A DNA stretch of 55,215 nucleotides from Nostoc linckia z4 (GCF_002608075.1 NZ_LAHA01000014.1:151900-207114), one strand, 5' to 3'; positions 34,223-43,448 are shown, counted from the first letter of the stretch. Program-made: numbers and translations. Notes: generated by a model from the sequence alone, not told the origin.

Positions 34223-36205
34223 ATGACTTCAGTTTCTATTATTGATAACTCCACAAACTTTTCTGGTAACAGCCGCTCGTTACTCAAAAAAAGAACGCTG
34301 TTATTTCGCTATTTGGCAGAAATCAATTTAATTTTTGGTATCTGGTATTTGCAGTGGCGCATCACTCATTCTATTAATTTTGATGCCCTTTGGATTTCTA
34401 TCCCGTTGCTAGTAGCAGAAATTTATAGTTATTTCGGTGGGGTAATGTTTGTAATTGGGTTGTGGCGGCCTTTAGTTAGACAAATTAAATCTCTCGACCA
34501 AATGACCCCAGCAATACCTAAATCTGATTGGCCGACAGTGGATGTGTTTATAACCTGTTACAATGAGCCGCCAGAAATTGTAGAAGAAACTGCTAAAGCT
34601 GCTTTAGCAATGGATTACCCGCCAACCAAGTTACGTGTTTATGTGCTAGATGATGGTAACTCGGCTGACATGCGAGCAATGACGGAAAAATTGTGTATTC
34701 AGGATTTGCAGTCATCACAACTACAACAGGAAGCAGAACGAATTCATGCAGAACACTGTTGTTTATTGGAACGCTTGAAGCAATTGGAAAATCTCACACC
34801 CAACACCGAAGCTGCTGAAGAATGGCTAGAAGCATCTTCACAGCCAGAAATAAATGAGTTTGCTAGCGAATTTGTCAAAAGTCTGCGACAGTTTATTCTT
34901 TGGTTACCTCCACAGCATCAAAGTATGAGGGAACGCCTGATTAGCGAACGCAAAACTTTAGAAGAAGCTATTCGCAAAAAAGAACTAGAACTAGTTGAAT
35001 TGGCTCGTTTTCGTTACATTGCTCGTCCCAAACCAGCTGGTGTACCCCATCACGCAAAAGCGGGTAATCTCAACTACGCAATTTTTTCTGGGGAAACTTT
35101 TGGAGAGTTTATTCTAACTCTAGATGCCGATCATATTCCTAAACCACAATTTATTAAACGAGTTCTGCCTTATTTCTACACTTATAATCTTTTCACAGGG
35201 AAATATGACCAGAATCAAATTGCTTTTGTCCAAACCCGCCAGGATTTTTACAACATTCCTGAAGGCGATCCTTTTGGACATCGAGCAAATTTATTTTATG
35301 GGCCGCTACAACAAGGAAAAGATGGCATGAATGCCGCTTTTTATACAGGCACAAATGCACTTTTGAGAAGGGAAGCACTAATTAGTGTAGGACTGCAATA
35401 TTTTGCTGATGAATTTGCCAAGGATGAAAAACGTTTAAATGAATTTCAATTAATTGGTGGTGTATCCAGCAACAGTATTACAGAAGACATGAATACAGCA
35501 ATGCGTCTGCATGGTGCTGGATGGAAATCCATTTATCACAATGAATTGTTAGCGGAAGGTTTAGCACCAGATGACCTCAGTTCTACTCTTAAACAACGGC
35601 TACGCTGGGCACAAGGAACTATTCAAGTGCTACTGAGAGAAAATCCATTAACAAAACCAGGGCTAAGTTTTTGGCAGAGATTACATTATTTTAAAACGAT
35701 GTATAGCTATTTTTCTGGTTTTGCAACTCTCATTTTTATTTCTTGTCCAATTATCTATTTTTTTACAGATATTATTCCAGTTAAAACCTACGGGCCGGAC
35801 TTTGCTATACACTTTTTTCCAGCTTTTATTATCAACCGTCTGACTTTCCTTGCAGCTACCTGGGGCATTCCCGCTAGAGAAGTTTGGCGTTCTGAACAAT
35901 ATGCCATCGCTTTATTTCCGTTATTAATCCAAGCAGTATGCAGTGTATTCACCGGACAAAAACTTAATTTCCAAGTCACACCTAAACAACGACAATCTGG
36001 TATTTATCTAAGACTAGTTTGGCCACAGATTGTTGTTTTTATCTTGACCATTTTGGGAATATTATGGAGCCTTTATCGATTAGCGATCGGTCATTTGAAT
36101 TATCCTGAAGTTCATTTACTTAATGGTGCATGGGCTATTTATAATTTGTTACTTTTGTGGGCTATTATCCGCGCATCTGTTTGGCAACCTCCAAAAGCAG
36201 CATAA
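34223..36205 (+). CDS. Membrane glycosyltransferase family 2 (cellulose-synthase-like)
   Basis: This 660-residue processive-type glycosyltransferase has two N-terminal membrane helices, then a GT-A catalytic domain (about 95-430) with DVFITCYNEPPEIVEE, VYVLDDGNSADM, LTLDADHIPK (the metal-binding DxD), TGTNALLRREAL, ITEDMNTAMRLHG and QRLRW of the QxxRW motif. Four or so C-terminal helices follow (SYFSGFATLIFISCPIIYFF, IVVFILTILGILW, and others). A 120-residue charged/coiled insertion lies between the first Asp motif and the DxD. It polymerises or extends an envelope polysaccharide at the inner membrane; which sugar is unknown. It belongs with the DUF3131 and PIG-L genes as a probable exopolysaccharide unit. 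Confidence 0.92.
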   Translation: MTSVSIIDNSTNFSGNSRSLLKKRTLLFRYLAEINLIFGIWYLQWRITHSINFDALWISIPLLVAEIYSYFGGVMFVIGLWRPLVRQIKSLDQMTPAIPKSDWPTVDVFITCYNEPPEIVEETAKAALAMDYPPTKLRVYVLDDGNSADMRAMTEKLCIQDLQSSQLQQEAERIHAEHCCLLERLKQLENLTPNTEAAEEWLEASSQPEINEFASEFVKSLRQFILWLPPQHQSMRERLISERKTLEEAIRKKELELVELARFRYIARPKPAGVPHHAKAGNLNYAIFSGETFGEFILTLDADHIPKPQFIKRVLPYFYTYNLFTGKYDQNQIAFVQTRQDFYNIPEGDPFGHRANLFYGPLQQGKDGMNAAFYTGTNALLRREALISVGLQYFADEFAKDEKRLNEFQLIGGVSSNSITEDMNTAMRLHGAGWKSIYHNELLAEGLAPDDLSSTLKQRLRWAQGTIQVLLRENPLTKPGLSFWQRLHYFKTMYSYFSGFATLIFISCPIIYFFTDIIPVKTYGPDFAIHFFPAFIINRLTFLAATWGIPAREVWRSEQYAIALFPLLIQAVCSVFTGQKLNFQVTPKQRQSGIYLRLVWPQIVVFILTILGILWSLYRLAIGHLNYPEVHLLNGAWAIYNLLLLWAIIRASVWQPPKAA

Positions 36206-36293
36206 GGAAATAAGGGAGACAACATAGTAATTTTTCTCCCTTGTCTTCTCCTCTTCCTATACCCAATGACTAATGACTAATGACAAAACAGCT

Positions 36294-37004
36294 ATGAACA
36301 ATCATTTAGACTGTAACAACTTTGGGCAACGAACTGTGTTAACAATTTATGCTCATGCTGATGATGAAGTTCTACCTGCTGCCGGTACTCTCAGTTTGAT
36401 GTCAAAAGCAGGATGGAATGTTCGTTGCTTAATTTTGACTGATGGTAGTCTTTCTAGTTCATCTGTTAAGGGTACACGTCATCAAGAAGCAGATGCCGCT
36501 GGTAAAATTATCGGTGCAAATTATGAATTTTATGCACTTGAAGAGTGTAATTTTTCAACACAAGCAGTGATTAAAGTTACTGAAGCAGCTATTGGGAATT
36601 GGCATCCAGATTTGATTATTACTCACGCACCACAACCTGAAAAATATGGCCATAGAGATCATGAAGTGTGTGCCATTGCAGTTTCTAATGTTGCTACCCG
36701 CAAAAACATACCTTTGTGGTATTCAGCACCGCCTGTTTTTTTGCGTGGTTTTGAACCGAATTTTTTTGTGGATATAACTTCTGTTATTGAGGAAAAAATA
36801 GCAGCTATTGGTTGTTATGAATCAGAAGCCAAAAAAGCATTTATGCAACTCGATGCTATACTTGTTTTGTCTCGTTTTTGGGCGCGAGAATTAGGTCAAA
36901 AAAATGGATATTTTGAAGCTTTTGAAATTTCTCGTCAATGGGTTGATGCTAGCTTTTTTAGTGCCATCGCTAATAGTAATAAACAAATAAATATTAGTCA
37001 TTAG
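36294..37004 (+). CDS. PIG-L family deacetylase
   Basis: This is a zinc-dependent N-acetyl-sugar deacetylase of the LmbE/PIG-L family, about 236 residues. It has the catalytic TIYAHADDEVLPAAGTL (AHPDDE-type, here with Ala for Pro), LTDGSLSSSSVKGTRHQEA, HPDLIITHAPQPEKYGHRDHE (the second metal His pair) and a SAPPVFLRGFEPNFFVDI tail. It may deacetylate a sugar of the polysaccharide made by the GT2 enzyme. The start lies in an ATGACTA heptamer array: ATG 36294 follows it and ATG 36273 is within it, so the start is uncertain. It is the third gene of the cluster. Confidence 0.88.
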   Translation: MNNHLDCNNFGQRTVLTIYAHADDEVLPAAGTLSLMSKAGWNVRCLILTDGSLSSSSVKGTRHQEADAAGKIIGANYEFYALEECNFSTQAVIKVTEAAIGNWHPDLIITHAPQPEKYGHRDHEVCAIAVSNVATRKNIPLWYSAPPVFLRGFEPNFFVDITSVIEEKIAAIGCYESEAKKAFMQLDAILVLSRFWARELGQKNGYFEAFEISRQWVDASFFSAIANSNKQINISH

Positions 37005-37289
37005 TCATTGGTCTCAGCACAAAAGACTAATGATAAGTTAATGTGCAATTGCAATGAATAATAACTTATCTCATCAATTACATTGCAATTTTGATATATC
37101 TTCATTAAAAATTCAATTTTAAAACAATGAGATATTTTAATATTTTATAACCTCTTGTATGACAGTTGCTCTTAGAAGTGAGTTTATAAATCAGGGTTTT
37201 GTATATAAAGAAAATTATTTTGATAACTATTGCAGTTTATGTTAAATAAATGCCAAAATAATAGCATATTTTCTACGGAGCATCTATCT
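37005..37289. other. Intergenic region before the STAS gene
   Basis: AT-rich spacer with ATTAGTCATTAGTCATTGG heptamers at its left end. A TACGGAG Shine-Dalgarno at 37274-37280 is the start signal of the STAS gene. Nothing else is recognised. Confidence 0.5.
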
Positions 37290-37628
37290 ATGAATAACAA
37301 TGTAACTGTCCTCGAATTATCGGGAATTTTAGACGGTATTAGAGGCAATGAATTGCGTCGTGAAGTTAGCACTATTATGGACAAAGGAACAAATATTTTG
37401 TTGTTAGATTTAAAAAATGTAAAATTTATTGATAGTTCTGGTTTAGGTGCTTTAGTATCAGCAATGCAAATAGTACGAAAAACCGATGGACAACTATTTA
37501 TCTGTTCGATCAACGACCAAGTCAAAATGTTATTTCAATTGACTAAAATGGATAGAATATTTCAAACTTTTGCTGACCAAGAGGAATTCAATCGCCAAGT
37601 AATAACAATGCAAAATGGAGTATATTAA
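37290..37628 (+). CDS. STAS-domain anti-sigma factor antagonist
   Basis: This 112-residue single STAS domain is of the SpoIIAA/RsbV type: NVTVLELSGILDGIRGNELRREV, then ILLLDLKNVKFIDSSGLGALVSAM with the phospho-acceptor serine of DSSGLG, and GQLFICSINDQVKMLFQLTKMDRIFQTF. It would bind or free the RsbW-like kinase at 39123, with its phosphorylation reversed by the PP2C phosphatase at 37783. ATG 37290 is chosen because TACGGAG is 9 bases upstream; upstream ATGs lack a site. It is convergent with the phosphatase gene. Confidence 0.9.
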   Translation: MNNNVTVLELSGILDGIRGNELRREVSTIMDKGTNILLLDLKNVKFIDSSGLGALVSAMQIVRKTDGQLFICSINDQVKMLFQLTKMDRIFQTFADQEEFNRQVITMQNGVY

Positions 37629-37782
37629 TTTGTTTTGCTTTTGAAATTTATTTGCGTGCATTAGCTAGTTTGTCAAGAAGCAACTAATTGCATCTGTAAA
37701 GAATATAAAATAAGCTGCTTCTAATTGCAGACAAGTTATTTCATAGAATGCAATAGAGCTAATGTATTGATATTTAACTATA

Positions 37783-38973
37783 CTAGCCAAAGTTAACCTT
37801 GACTAAAGACAAATCATCATCAAGATTTTCTTTGGCATTAAAGCCAAGAAGATTCATCAATAATTGATTGAGGTTGCAGATATCAGTCTGGCTACATTTT
37901 GTTAGTAGTTTAATGAAAGCATCAAGACCTAAAATTTTACCATCTGGCTGATTAATTTCATAAATACCATCACTAAAGATATATAAAATACTGTTTTCTT
38001 GAACTTCAAAAACAGCATTTTTAAAATCTACATCAGGTAAAAAGCCAATTGGTAAATCTAAAGAAGTTAGTTGTTGAACTTGGATATTTTCTGTAGAACT
38101 ACTAGATAGCAGTAACGCCGGTGGATGTCCGGCGTTGGCGTATATGAGTTGGCGTTTGAGCCGATGATAAACTCCATACCAAATTGTAAAGTATTTGTCG
38201 CCATGCTTCCTCATTTGGAAGGCATGATTGAGGGCTTTTAGGACTTCATTAGGTTGACAAAAGTTGGTGTTTGGTAGAGATTGCGATCGCAGCACATTCA
38301 GCACCGATACAGACAATAGTGCTGAACCCACTCCATGTCCTGATACATCCAACAAATAAATCGCCAAACGATCCTCATCAATCCAATTATGGCCAAAGCA
38401 ATCACCCCCTAGCTGTGCTGAAGGAATAAACAGATTTTCTGTAGTTACTGTTCCTACCAAGGGTGAGGGGAGAAGCGATCGCACGTAATCAGCGGCTTGA
38501 GCCAATTCTGTTTCTAAAATTTGCTTTTGGGTTCGTAAATCCTGATTGAGTTGTTCCAAAGCTTGTTTTTTACTTTGTAAATCCTGATTCAGCTGATGTA
38601 ACCTTAATCCTGCTCTGACTCTTGCTTTCAATTCATTCATCTCTATTGGTTTAGAAATAAACTCATCTGCTCCAGCATCGAGTCCTCTGACTCTATCATC
38701 TTCTTCTCCTCTAGCTGCTCCTCTAGCAGTCAACAAAATAAAAAACGTAGTCGCCAACTCTGGAGTCGATCTAATTCGCCGACAGACTTCTAGTCCATCT
38801 AACTGGGACATCATCCAATCACAAATAATTAGAGCAGGATGCAGCAGTTGTGCTTGTATAATTCCTTCTTCACCATTACTAGCTACGGTAACATCATAAC
38901 CCTGCTTTTTCAGCGTGCTTTTAAGTACTGCTCGGACTGTAGGATCGTCATCAATAACCAAAATTTTAAACAT
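37783..38973 (-). CDS. Response regulator PP2C/SpoIIE-type phosphatase
   Basis: This 396-residue protein fuses an N-terminal receiver (ILVIDDDPTVRAVLKS, phospho-acceptor near Asp52 in IICDWMMSQLDG, and ISKPIEM) to a coiled-coil linker and a SpoIIE/RsbU-type PP2C phosphatase (FIPSAQLGGDCFG, LDVSGHGVGSALLS, YANAGHPPALLL, FSDGIYEI and NLDDDLSLVKV). A phosphorylated receiver would control dephosphorylation of the STAS antagonist. This arrangement is as in RsbU-like partner-switching phosphatases of cyanobacteria. The RsbW-like gene is divergent, 149 bases away, and STAS is convergent, 154 bases away. Confidence 0.92.
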   Translation of the reverse strand: MFKILVIDDDPTVRAVLKSTLKKQGYDVTVASNGEEGIIQAQLLHPALIICDWMMSQLDGLEVCRRIRSTPELATTFFILLTARGAARGEEDDRVRGLDAGADEFISKPIEMNELKARVRAGLRLHQLNQDLQSKKQALEQLNQDLRTQKQILETELAQAADYVRSLLPSPLVGTVTTENLFIPSAQLGGDCFGHNWIDEDRLAIYLLDVSGHGVGSALLSVSVLNVLRSQSLPNTNFCQPNEVLKALNHAFQMRKHGDKYFTIWYGVYHRLKRQLIYANAGHPPALLLSSSSTENIQVQQLTSLDLPIGFLPDVDFKNAVFEVQENSILYIFSDGIYEINQPDGKILGLDAFIKLLTKCSQTDICNLNQLLMNLLGFNAKENLDDDLSLVKVNFG

Positions 38974-39122
38974 AAATTACATTTTGATAATTACGATGGC
39001 AAATCAATAGTTCATTTAATTTAAATTATATGAAATTTAATTTTTCATGTATAGTGAAAATACTCAAATTAAATAAAGTAATTAACGAATAAGATAATTT
39101 ACAAAAGTGAAATTGATTGATA

Positions 39123-39539
39123 ATGAGTAAGAAAATTTATTTAAAAGTGAACACAGATCTGACAGCTTCCCCTGAAGTTTTATCTTGGTTCGAGCAGATA
39201 AACCAGCCAAGCTTTCTCGATGGACAAATTTGGTGGCAATGTCAAACACTTTTAATGGAGGGCTTTACTAATATTGTTGAACATGCCCATAAAAATTTAC
39301 CCGTTGAAACTCCAATTGAGATGGAAGCTATGTCTTTAAACAATTGTATAGAAATTCGCATTTGGTCTCAGGGTAAATACTTTGATTTAGAGGAACAATT
39401 GCAGCAAGCATCAGAATTGGAAAATAACGACCAAGAACGCGGACGTGGTTTAAAAATCATGTCTGCTATTGCCGACAAATTGAGTTATGAGCGAACAATA
39501 GACAATCGTTACTGTTTATTTATGATTAAGTATTACTGA
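39123..39539 (+). CDS. RsbW-like anti-sigma serine kinase (HATPase_c_2)
   Basis: This 138-residue protein is the anti-sigma kinase type of GHKL ATPase: N-box LLMEGFTNIVEHAHKNLP (Asn and Glu conserved), IEIRIWSQGKYFDL, and the G-box ERGRGLKIMSAIADKLSYE. It would phosphorylate the STAS antagonist at 37290 and hold a sigma factor or another partner. ATG 39123 is preferred to the TTG at 39117. Together the three make a complete partner-switching set; which sigma or target it controls is not in the window. Confidence 0.87.
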   Translation: MSKKIYLKVNTDLTASPEVLSWFEQINQPSFLDGQIWWQCQTLLMEGFTNIVEHAHKNLPVETPIEMEAMSLNNCIEIRIWSQGKYFDLEEQLQQASELENNDQERGRGLKIMSAIADKLSYERTIDNRYCLFMIKYY

Positions 39540-39642
39540 TAATAAATCAATAGATTTTAAGGTTTATAATTTCCCCATAAACCCTATTTGACTTTTGAAA
39601 TTTGCTGTATGTTATTTATTAGTCAAACTAAATTTTAGGGCG

Positions 39643-40515
39643 ATGCGGCGAGACTCTATATTTTACAAACTTTTTCAACAATCTCCTTCTTTGTTATTTG
39701 AATTATTGACAAATCCGCCAATAAATGCAAATGCTTATCGATTTGATTCCGTGGCCGTTAAAGAACCCAAATTTGAAATAGACGGGGTATTTTTACCACC
39801 AGAAAACGCGGGTGCAGGAGTAGTTTATTTTTGTGAAGTGCAGTTTCAAAAAGATGAACAACTGTATGAAAGAGTATTTGCTGAATCATCGTTATATTTT
39901 TACCGCAACCGTGCCAGATTTAGTGACTGGCAAGCAGTAATCATTTATCCGTCACGCAGTATTGAACAAACCGATATTCATCCTCATCGAGGATTGCTTA
40001 ATAGCACTCAAGTACATAGGGTTTATTTAGATGAATTGGGAGACATTCGTCAACTACCTATCTGGGTAGCATTGATGGTGTTAACCACAGTAGAGTCACA
40101 AGAAGCACCAGAGGAAGCCAGGTATTTGTTAAGTAGAACCCGTCAACAGGTTCCATCTGGGGCAAGTGACGCCATAATAGATATGATAACGACGATAATG
40201 GTTTACAAATTTGAACAATTAAGTCGAGTAGAGGTAGAGTCTATGCTAGGGATAACACTCAAAGAAACCAGAGTTTATCGAGAAATCAAAGAAGAAGGAA
40301 GAGAAGAAGGAAGAGAAGAAGGAAGAGAAGAAGGAAGAGAAGAAGCAACAATTAACCTTATTATTCGACAATTGAATAAGCGGTTTGGAGAACTGCCCGA
40401 TGAAATGCGTTCCTTTATTTTTGATTTACCATTGCCTGTTCTTGAGGACTTGAGCGAAGCATTGTTAGATTTTACTAGTGTGGCTGATTTACAGGCTTGG
40501 CTGTCAGCACGATAA
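39643..40515 (+). CDS. Rpn family PD-(D/E)XK nuclease (DUF2887, DUF4351 C-terminus)
   Basis: This 290-residue protein belongs to the Rpn/YhgA-like group of recombination-promoting nucleases and transposase-like proteins. Residues 1-200 match DUF2887: RRDSIFYKLFQQSPSLLFELL, KFEIDGVFLP (Asp) and YFCEVQFQKD (ExQ), i.e. a PD-(D/E)XK active site, and LYFYRNRARFSDWQAVIIYPS. Then comes a four-fold GREE repeat encoded by a 12-base DNA repeat (about 40289-40345), and a DUF4351-like end (IIRQLNKRFGELPDEMRSFI...LLDFTSVADLQAWL). The ATG 39643 is chosen because it precedes the conserved start; upstream TTG 39595 is weak. This gene is probably mobile-derived and unrelated to its signalling neighbours. Confidence 0.85.
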   Translation: MRRDSIFYKLFQQSPSLLFELLTNPPINANAYRFDSVAVKEPKFEIDGVFLPPENAGAGVVYFCEVQFQKDEQLYERVFAESSLYFYRNRARFSDWQAVIIYPSRSIEQTDIHPHRGLLNSTQVHRVYLDELGDIRQLPIWVALMVLTTVESQEAPEEARYLLSRTRQQVPSGASDAIIDMITTIMVYKFEQLSRVEVESMLGITLKETRVYREIKEEGREEGREEGREEGREEATINLIIRQLNKRFGELPDEMRSFIFDLPLPVLEDLSEALLDFTSVADLQAWLSAR

Positions 40516-40523
40516 TTAAGCTT

Positions 40524-42890
40524 CTATTTTGTCATTAAAAACTCTTGGATGCGTTTAACAAATTCTTCTAATTCTGAGATGAATTGATTACTACCTCGAC
40601 GTTCTTGGTTATGAGCTAGTTGTTCTAGTTTTTCTGCTGCCTGATGCATATTTGTAACTCCCATATTGGCACTAGCACCTTTAATTTGATGGGCTTGGAG
40701 TGCAAGTTGCTCAAAATCCAAAGCAGCGATCGCCATTTTAACAACCTCTATCCGCGCTTGCATATCTTCCACAAATATTTGCAGTAATTCTGTTTCAAAT
40801 TCTGGGTTATTTTCTGAAAGTTGATGCAAGCGTTCCCAATCAATCGGCAGGTCAACTAAACTAAAATTTGTTTGTTTTACTCTAACAACTATACTTCCCC
40901 AATGTTCTAGCATTGCTGCCAAATCTTCTTTCATGACTGGCTTAGTTAAATAGTCATCCATACCTGCATCTAAACACATTTGTTTGTCTTCTTTCATAGC
41001 ATTAGCTGTCATTGCAATTACCACAGGACGACGACCACTTGCAAACTGACTTTCTTGCCAACGATGAATTTCTTTTGTAGTTTCTAAGCCGTCAAGAATT
41101 GGCATTTGGCAATCCATCAAAATTAAATCATAAGGAATTTTTTCTAAAACTTCTAACGCTTCTTTTCCATTATTAGCAATATCGGCGCTGTAGCCCAGGT
41201 TTTTGAGTTGTTTCAAAGCAATTTTTTGATTAACTAGATTGTCTTCAGTTAAGAGAATTCTTAATTTAGGACAATCAGGAGTAGAAAAATCACAGTTGTT
41301 TTCGTAATTTTCTATTCCTGAACCGTGACTTCTAAATTCTGTCAGGGTACTGGGACGTAGCCCATTGTGAGTTCTGACTTCCGATTCCTCTCGAATCACA
41401 GAAGCAGTAATCGTGAAATAAAATGTACTGCCTACATCCAGCTGACTTTCAACCCAAATTCTGCCGCCCATTAACTCGCATAGTTGCTTGCAGATGGCAA
41501 GACCTAATCCCGTACCACCATACTCTCTAGTAATGGAGGAATTAACTTGACTGAAGGCTTTAAATAAACGTTCGAGGCGATCGCGTGGAATTCCAATACC
41601 TGTATCTTTGATACTAAACTGAATTTCGCAAATATTTACAGCGGTAGAATGACTAATTTCGCTGGAATTGCGGGTTATAACTGAAACTTCTATGCTTCCA
41701 GTTTTGGTGAATTTAATTGCATTACTGATTAAATTAATCAAGACTTGGCGCAGTCGAGTAATATCTCCCACAATCATAGTAGGAAGTCTAGGATCATCTA
41801 AAAATGTGAGTTTTAATCCTTTTTCTTGAGCTTTAGGTGCAAGTAAATTAAGAGCCTGATTAATGCAATTTCTTAAAACAAAAGGTTGCTCTTCTAGTTC
41901 CAGATTGCCTGATTGGATTTTAGAAAAATCAAGAAAATCGTTAATAATTTTGAGTAAGGAATTTCCACTTATGTAAATAGTTTTAACAAAATCTTGTTGT
42001 TCATCAGTCAACTTACTATCTAACAACAGACTCGCCATCCCAGTTACAGATGTAATCGGAGTCCTAACTTCATGACTAATCATTGCTAAGAATTGCTGTT
42101 TAGCGAGTTCTGCCTGTTTTCGTTCAGTCATATCTCGCAAAATGTAAACATAACCTTGGAAATGTTCAATTTCAGTTTGAATGATTGAGTAGGAAAAATC
42201 TACAGGAATAGTTTTACCACTTTTGGTATAACAAACTGTTTCTAGCTCCTTTCCTAAATGATTAACATCTGGATTTTGAGATATATTAGTAATTCCAATA
42301 TTGGCGACTTTATTCAGAACTTTAGTGATTGGTTGACCAATGAGTTCGGCTTCGTTGTATTCCAGCAAAACTTGTGCTATTGGATTCAATTTTTTGATAT
42401 TTCCTGACAGTGTTGTTACCAACAATGCATCTGGCATTGATGTCAAAATTTGGTCAATATATTGTTTAGAAGCTTTTAAATTACGTAGCAAAAGATTTGC
42501 TTCATTTGCACCTTGAAATAAAGATTGCTCAAGCACCATCCTTTCTGTGACATTCTGCACAAGAATGATTAAAGAACTGCTTGAATTGTCTTCGTGTATA
42601 TTTTTAGTAATACAAATATCAATATATAAAGGAGAAGTTTGATCTGGCGATCGCCTAATTCCTTTTAATTCAAAACTATTTTGTTCTCCTTGTTGAATGG
42701 CATCAAAAACCTCTTCAAGTCCCTGTAATTCTGGAAACAAAATCCGAACATCATCACCTGGTTTTACTTCATCGGCAATATCGGCAAAATGAATTAATCC
42801 CAGAGATATTTTAATAATCTTTAAGCTATCATCAATTATTAAATATTCGATTCCACACACAGATAAAACATTTGACGATATCAAGTTCAT
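40524..42890 (-). CDS. Hybrid histidine kinase with PAS, REC and HPt
   Basis: This soluble 788-residue kinase has, in order: an atypical PAS at the N-terminus (about 1-120), a second PAS (about 140-260), HisKA with MISHEVRTPITSV (His near 273), HATPase with [20 protein letters not shown] and [12 protein letters not shown], a receiver ([18 protein letters not shown], phospho-Asp in [21 protein letters not shown]) and an HPt domain ([14 protein letters not shown]). An insertion-like linker near 500-540 looks repeat-derived. Its REC and especially HPt regions are almost identical at the DNA level to the end of the 46650-51317 kinase. It is the last gene of the reverse-strand run; the GTPase stop is four bases upstream of its ATG. 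Confidence 0.92.
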   Translation of the reverse strand: MNLISSNVLSVCGIEYLIIDDSLKIIKISLGLIHFADIADEVKPGDDVRILFPELQGLEEVFDAIQQGEQNSFELKGIRRSPDQTSPLYIDICITKNIHEDNSSSSLIILVQNVTERMVLEQSLFQGANEANLLLRNLKASKQYIDQILTSMPDALLVTTLSGNIKKLNPIAQVLLEYNEAELIGQPITKVLNKVANIGITNISQNPDVNHLGKELETVCYTKSGKTIPVDFSYSIIQTEIEHFQGYVYILRDMTERKQAELAKQQFLAMISHEVRTPITSVTGMASLLLDSKLTDEQQDFVKTIYISGNSLLKIINDFLDFSKIQSGNLELEEQPFVLRNCINQALNLLAPKAQEKGLKLTFLDDPRLPTMIVGDITRLRQVLINLISNAIKFTKTGSIEVSVITRNSSEISHSTAVNICEIQFSIKDTGIGIPRDRLERLFKAFSQVNSSITREYGGTGLGLAICKQLCELMGGRIWVESQLDVGSTFYFTITASVIREESEVRTHNGLRPSTLTEFRSHGSGIENYENNCDFSTPDCPKLRILLTEDNLVNQKIALKQLKNLGYSADIANNGKEALEVLEKIPYDLILMDCQMPILDGLETTKEIHRWQESQFASGRRPVVIAMTANAMKEDKQMCLDAGMDDYLTKPVMKEDLAAMLEHWGSIVVRVKQTNFSLVDLPIDWERLHQLSENNPEFETELLQIFVEDMQARIEVVKMAIAALDFEQLALQAHQIKGASANMGVTNMHQAAEKLEQLAHNQERRGSNQFISELEEFVKRIQEFLMTK

Positions 42891-42894
42891 TTGA

Positions 42895-43419
42895 CTAAAT
42901 TAAATGAGTAGCTAAAGTTTGAAATATTTCATTAACATTATTGCCAGTTTTAGCTGAAGTTATATAAGTGTCTAATATATTAGCTTCATTACTGAATTGA
43001 TACATTTTACGGATGCTCTCTAAATATTCTGCCGCTATCATATCTGATTTATTCAGTGCAACAACAATATAGCTTTGAGGATTAACAGCTAAAAAAGTCT
43101 CAATATGTTCTCGGAGATGATTGAGAGTTTCAGGTTGTGTTACATCACCAACTAGTACAGCACCTTTAGAACCTTGAAAATAATTTTTAGCAACTGCTTT
43201 AAACTTGTTACTACCTTCAATATCCCAAATTAAAAGCTGTAACTCTTCCAAATTATGTACGCTTTTTTGAGACATATTAAGCATTTTACGAGAAATTTTT
43301 ACTCCCACAGTGGAAAGATATTCATCACTAAATTTAGATTCGACAAATTGACGAATCAGGCTTGTTTTACCAACACCAAAATCACCAAATAAGCAGATTT
43401 TCTTAGAAATTGTAGACAT
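42895..43419 (-). CDS. Ras/Rab-like small GTPase
   Basis: This 174-residue bacterial small GTPase has G1 GDFGVGKTSLI (about 12-22), an effector-like G2 LSTVGVKI, G3 LLIWDIEGSNKF, G4 VALNKSD and G5 ITSAKTG. All nucleotide-binding motifs are present, but G3 reads DIEGS where canonical Rab has DTAGQ, so the catalytic Gln is replaced by Ser and hydrolysis may need a partner. There is no lipidation motif. It is encoded four bases before a hybrid kinase and 29 bases after a protein with a roadblock-like region, the usual partner fold of bacterial GTPases (MglA/MglB, conservons). I infer that these three work together at the membrane. Confidence 0.9.
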   Translation of the reverse strand: MSTISKKICLFGDFGVGKTSLIRQFVESKFSDEYLSTVGVKISRKMLNMSQKSVHNLEELQLLIWDIEGSNKFKAVAKNYFQGSKGAVLVGDVTQPETLNHLREHIETFLAVNPQSYIVVALNKSDMIAAEYLESIRKMYQFSNEANILDTYITSAKTGNNVNEIFQTLATHLI

Positions 43420-43448
43420 TGTTGAATAAAAGTTGGATATAAATCAAT

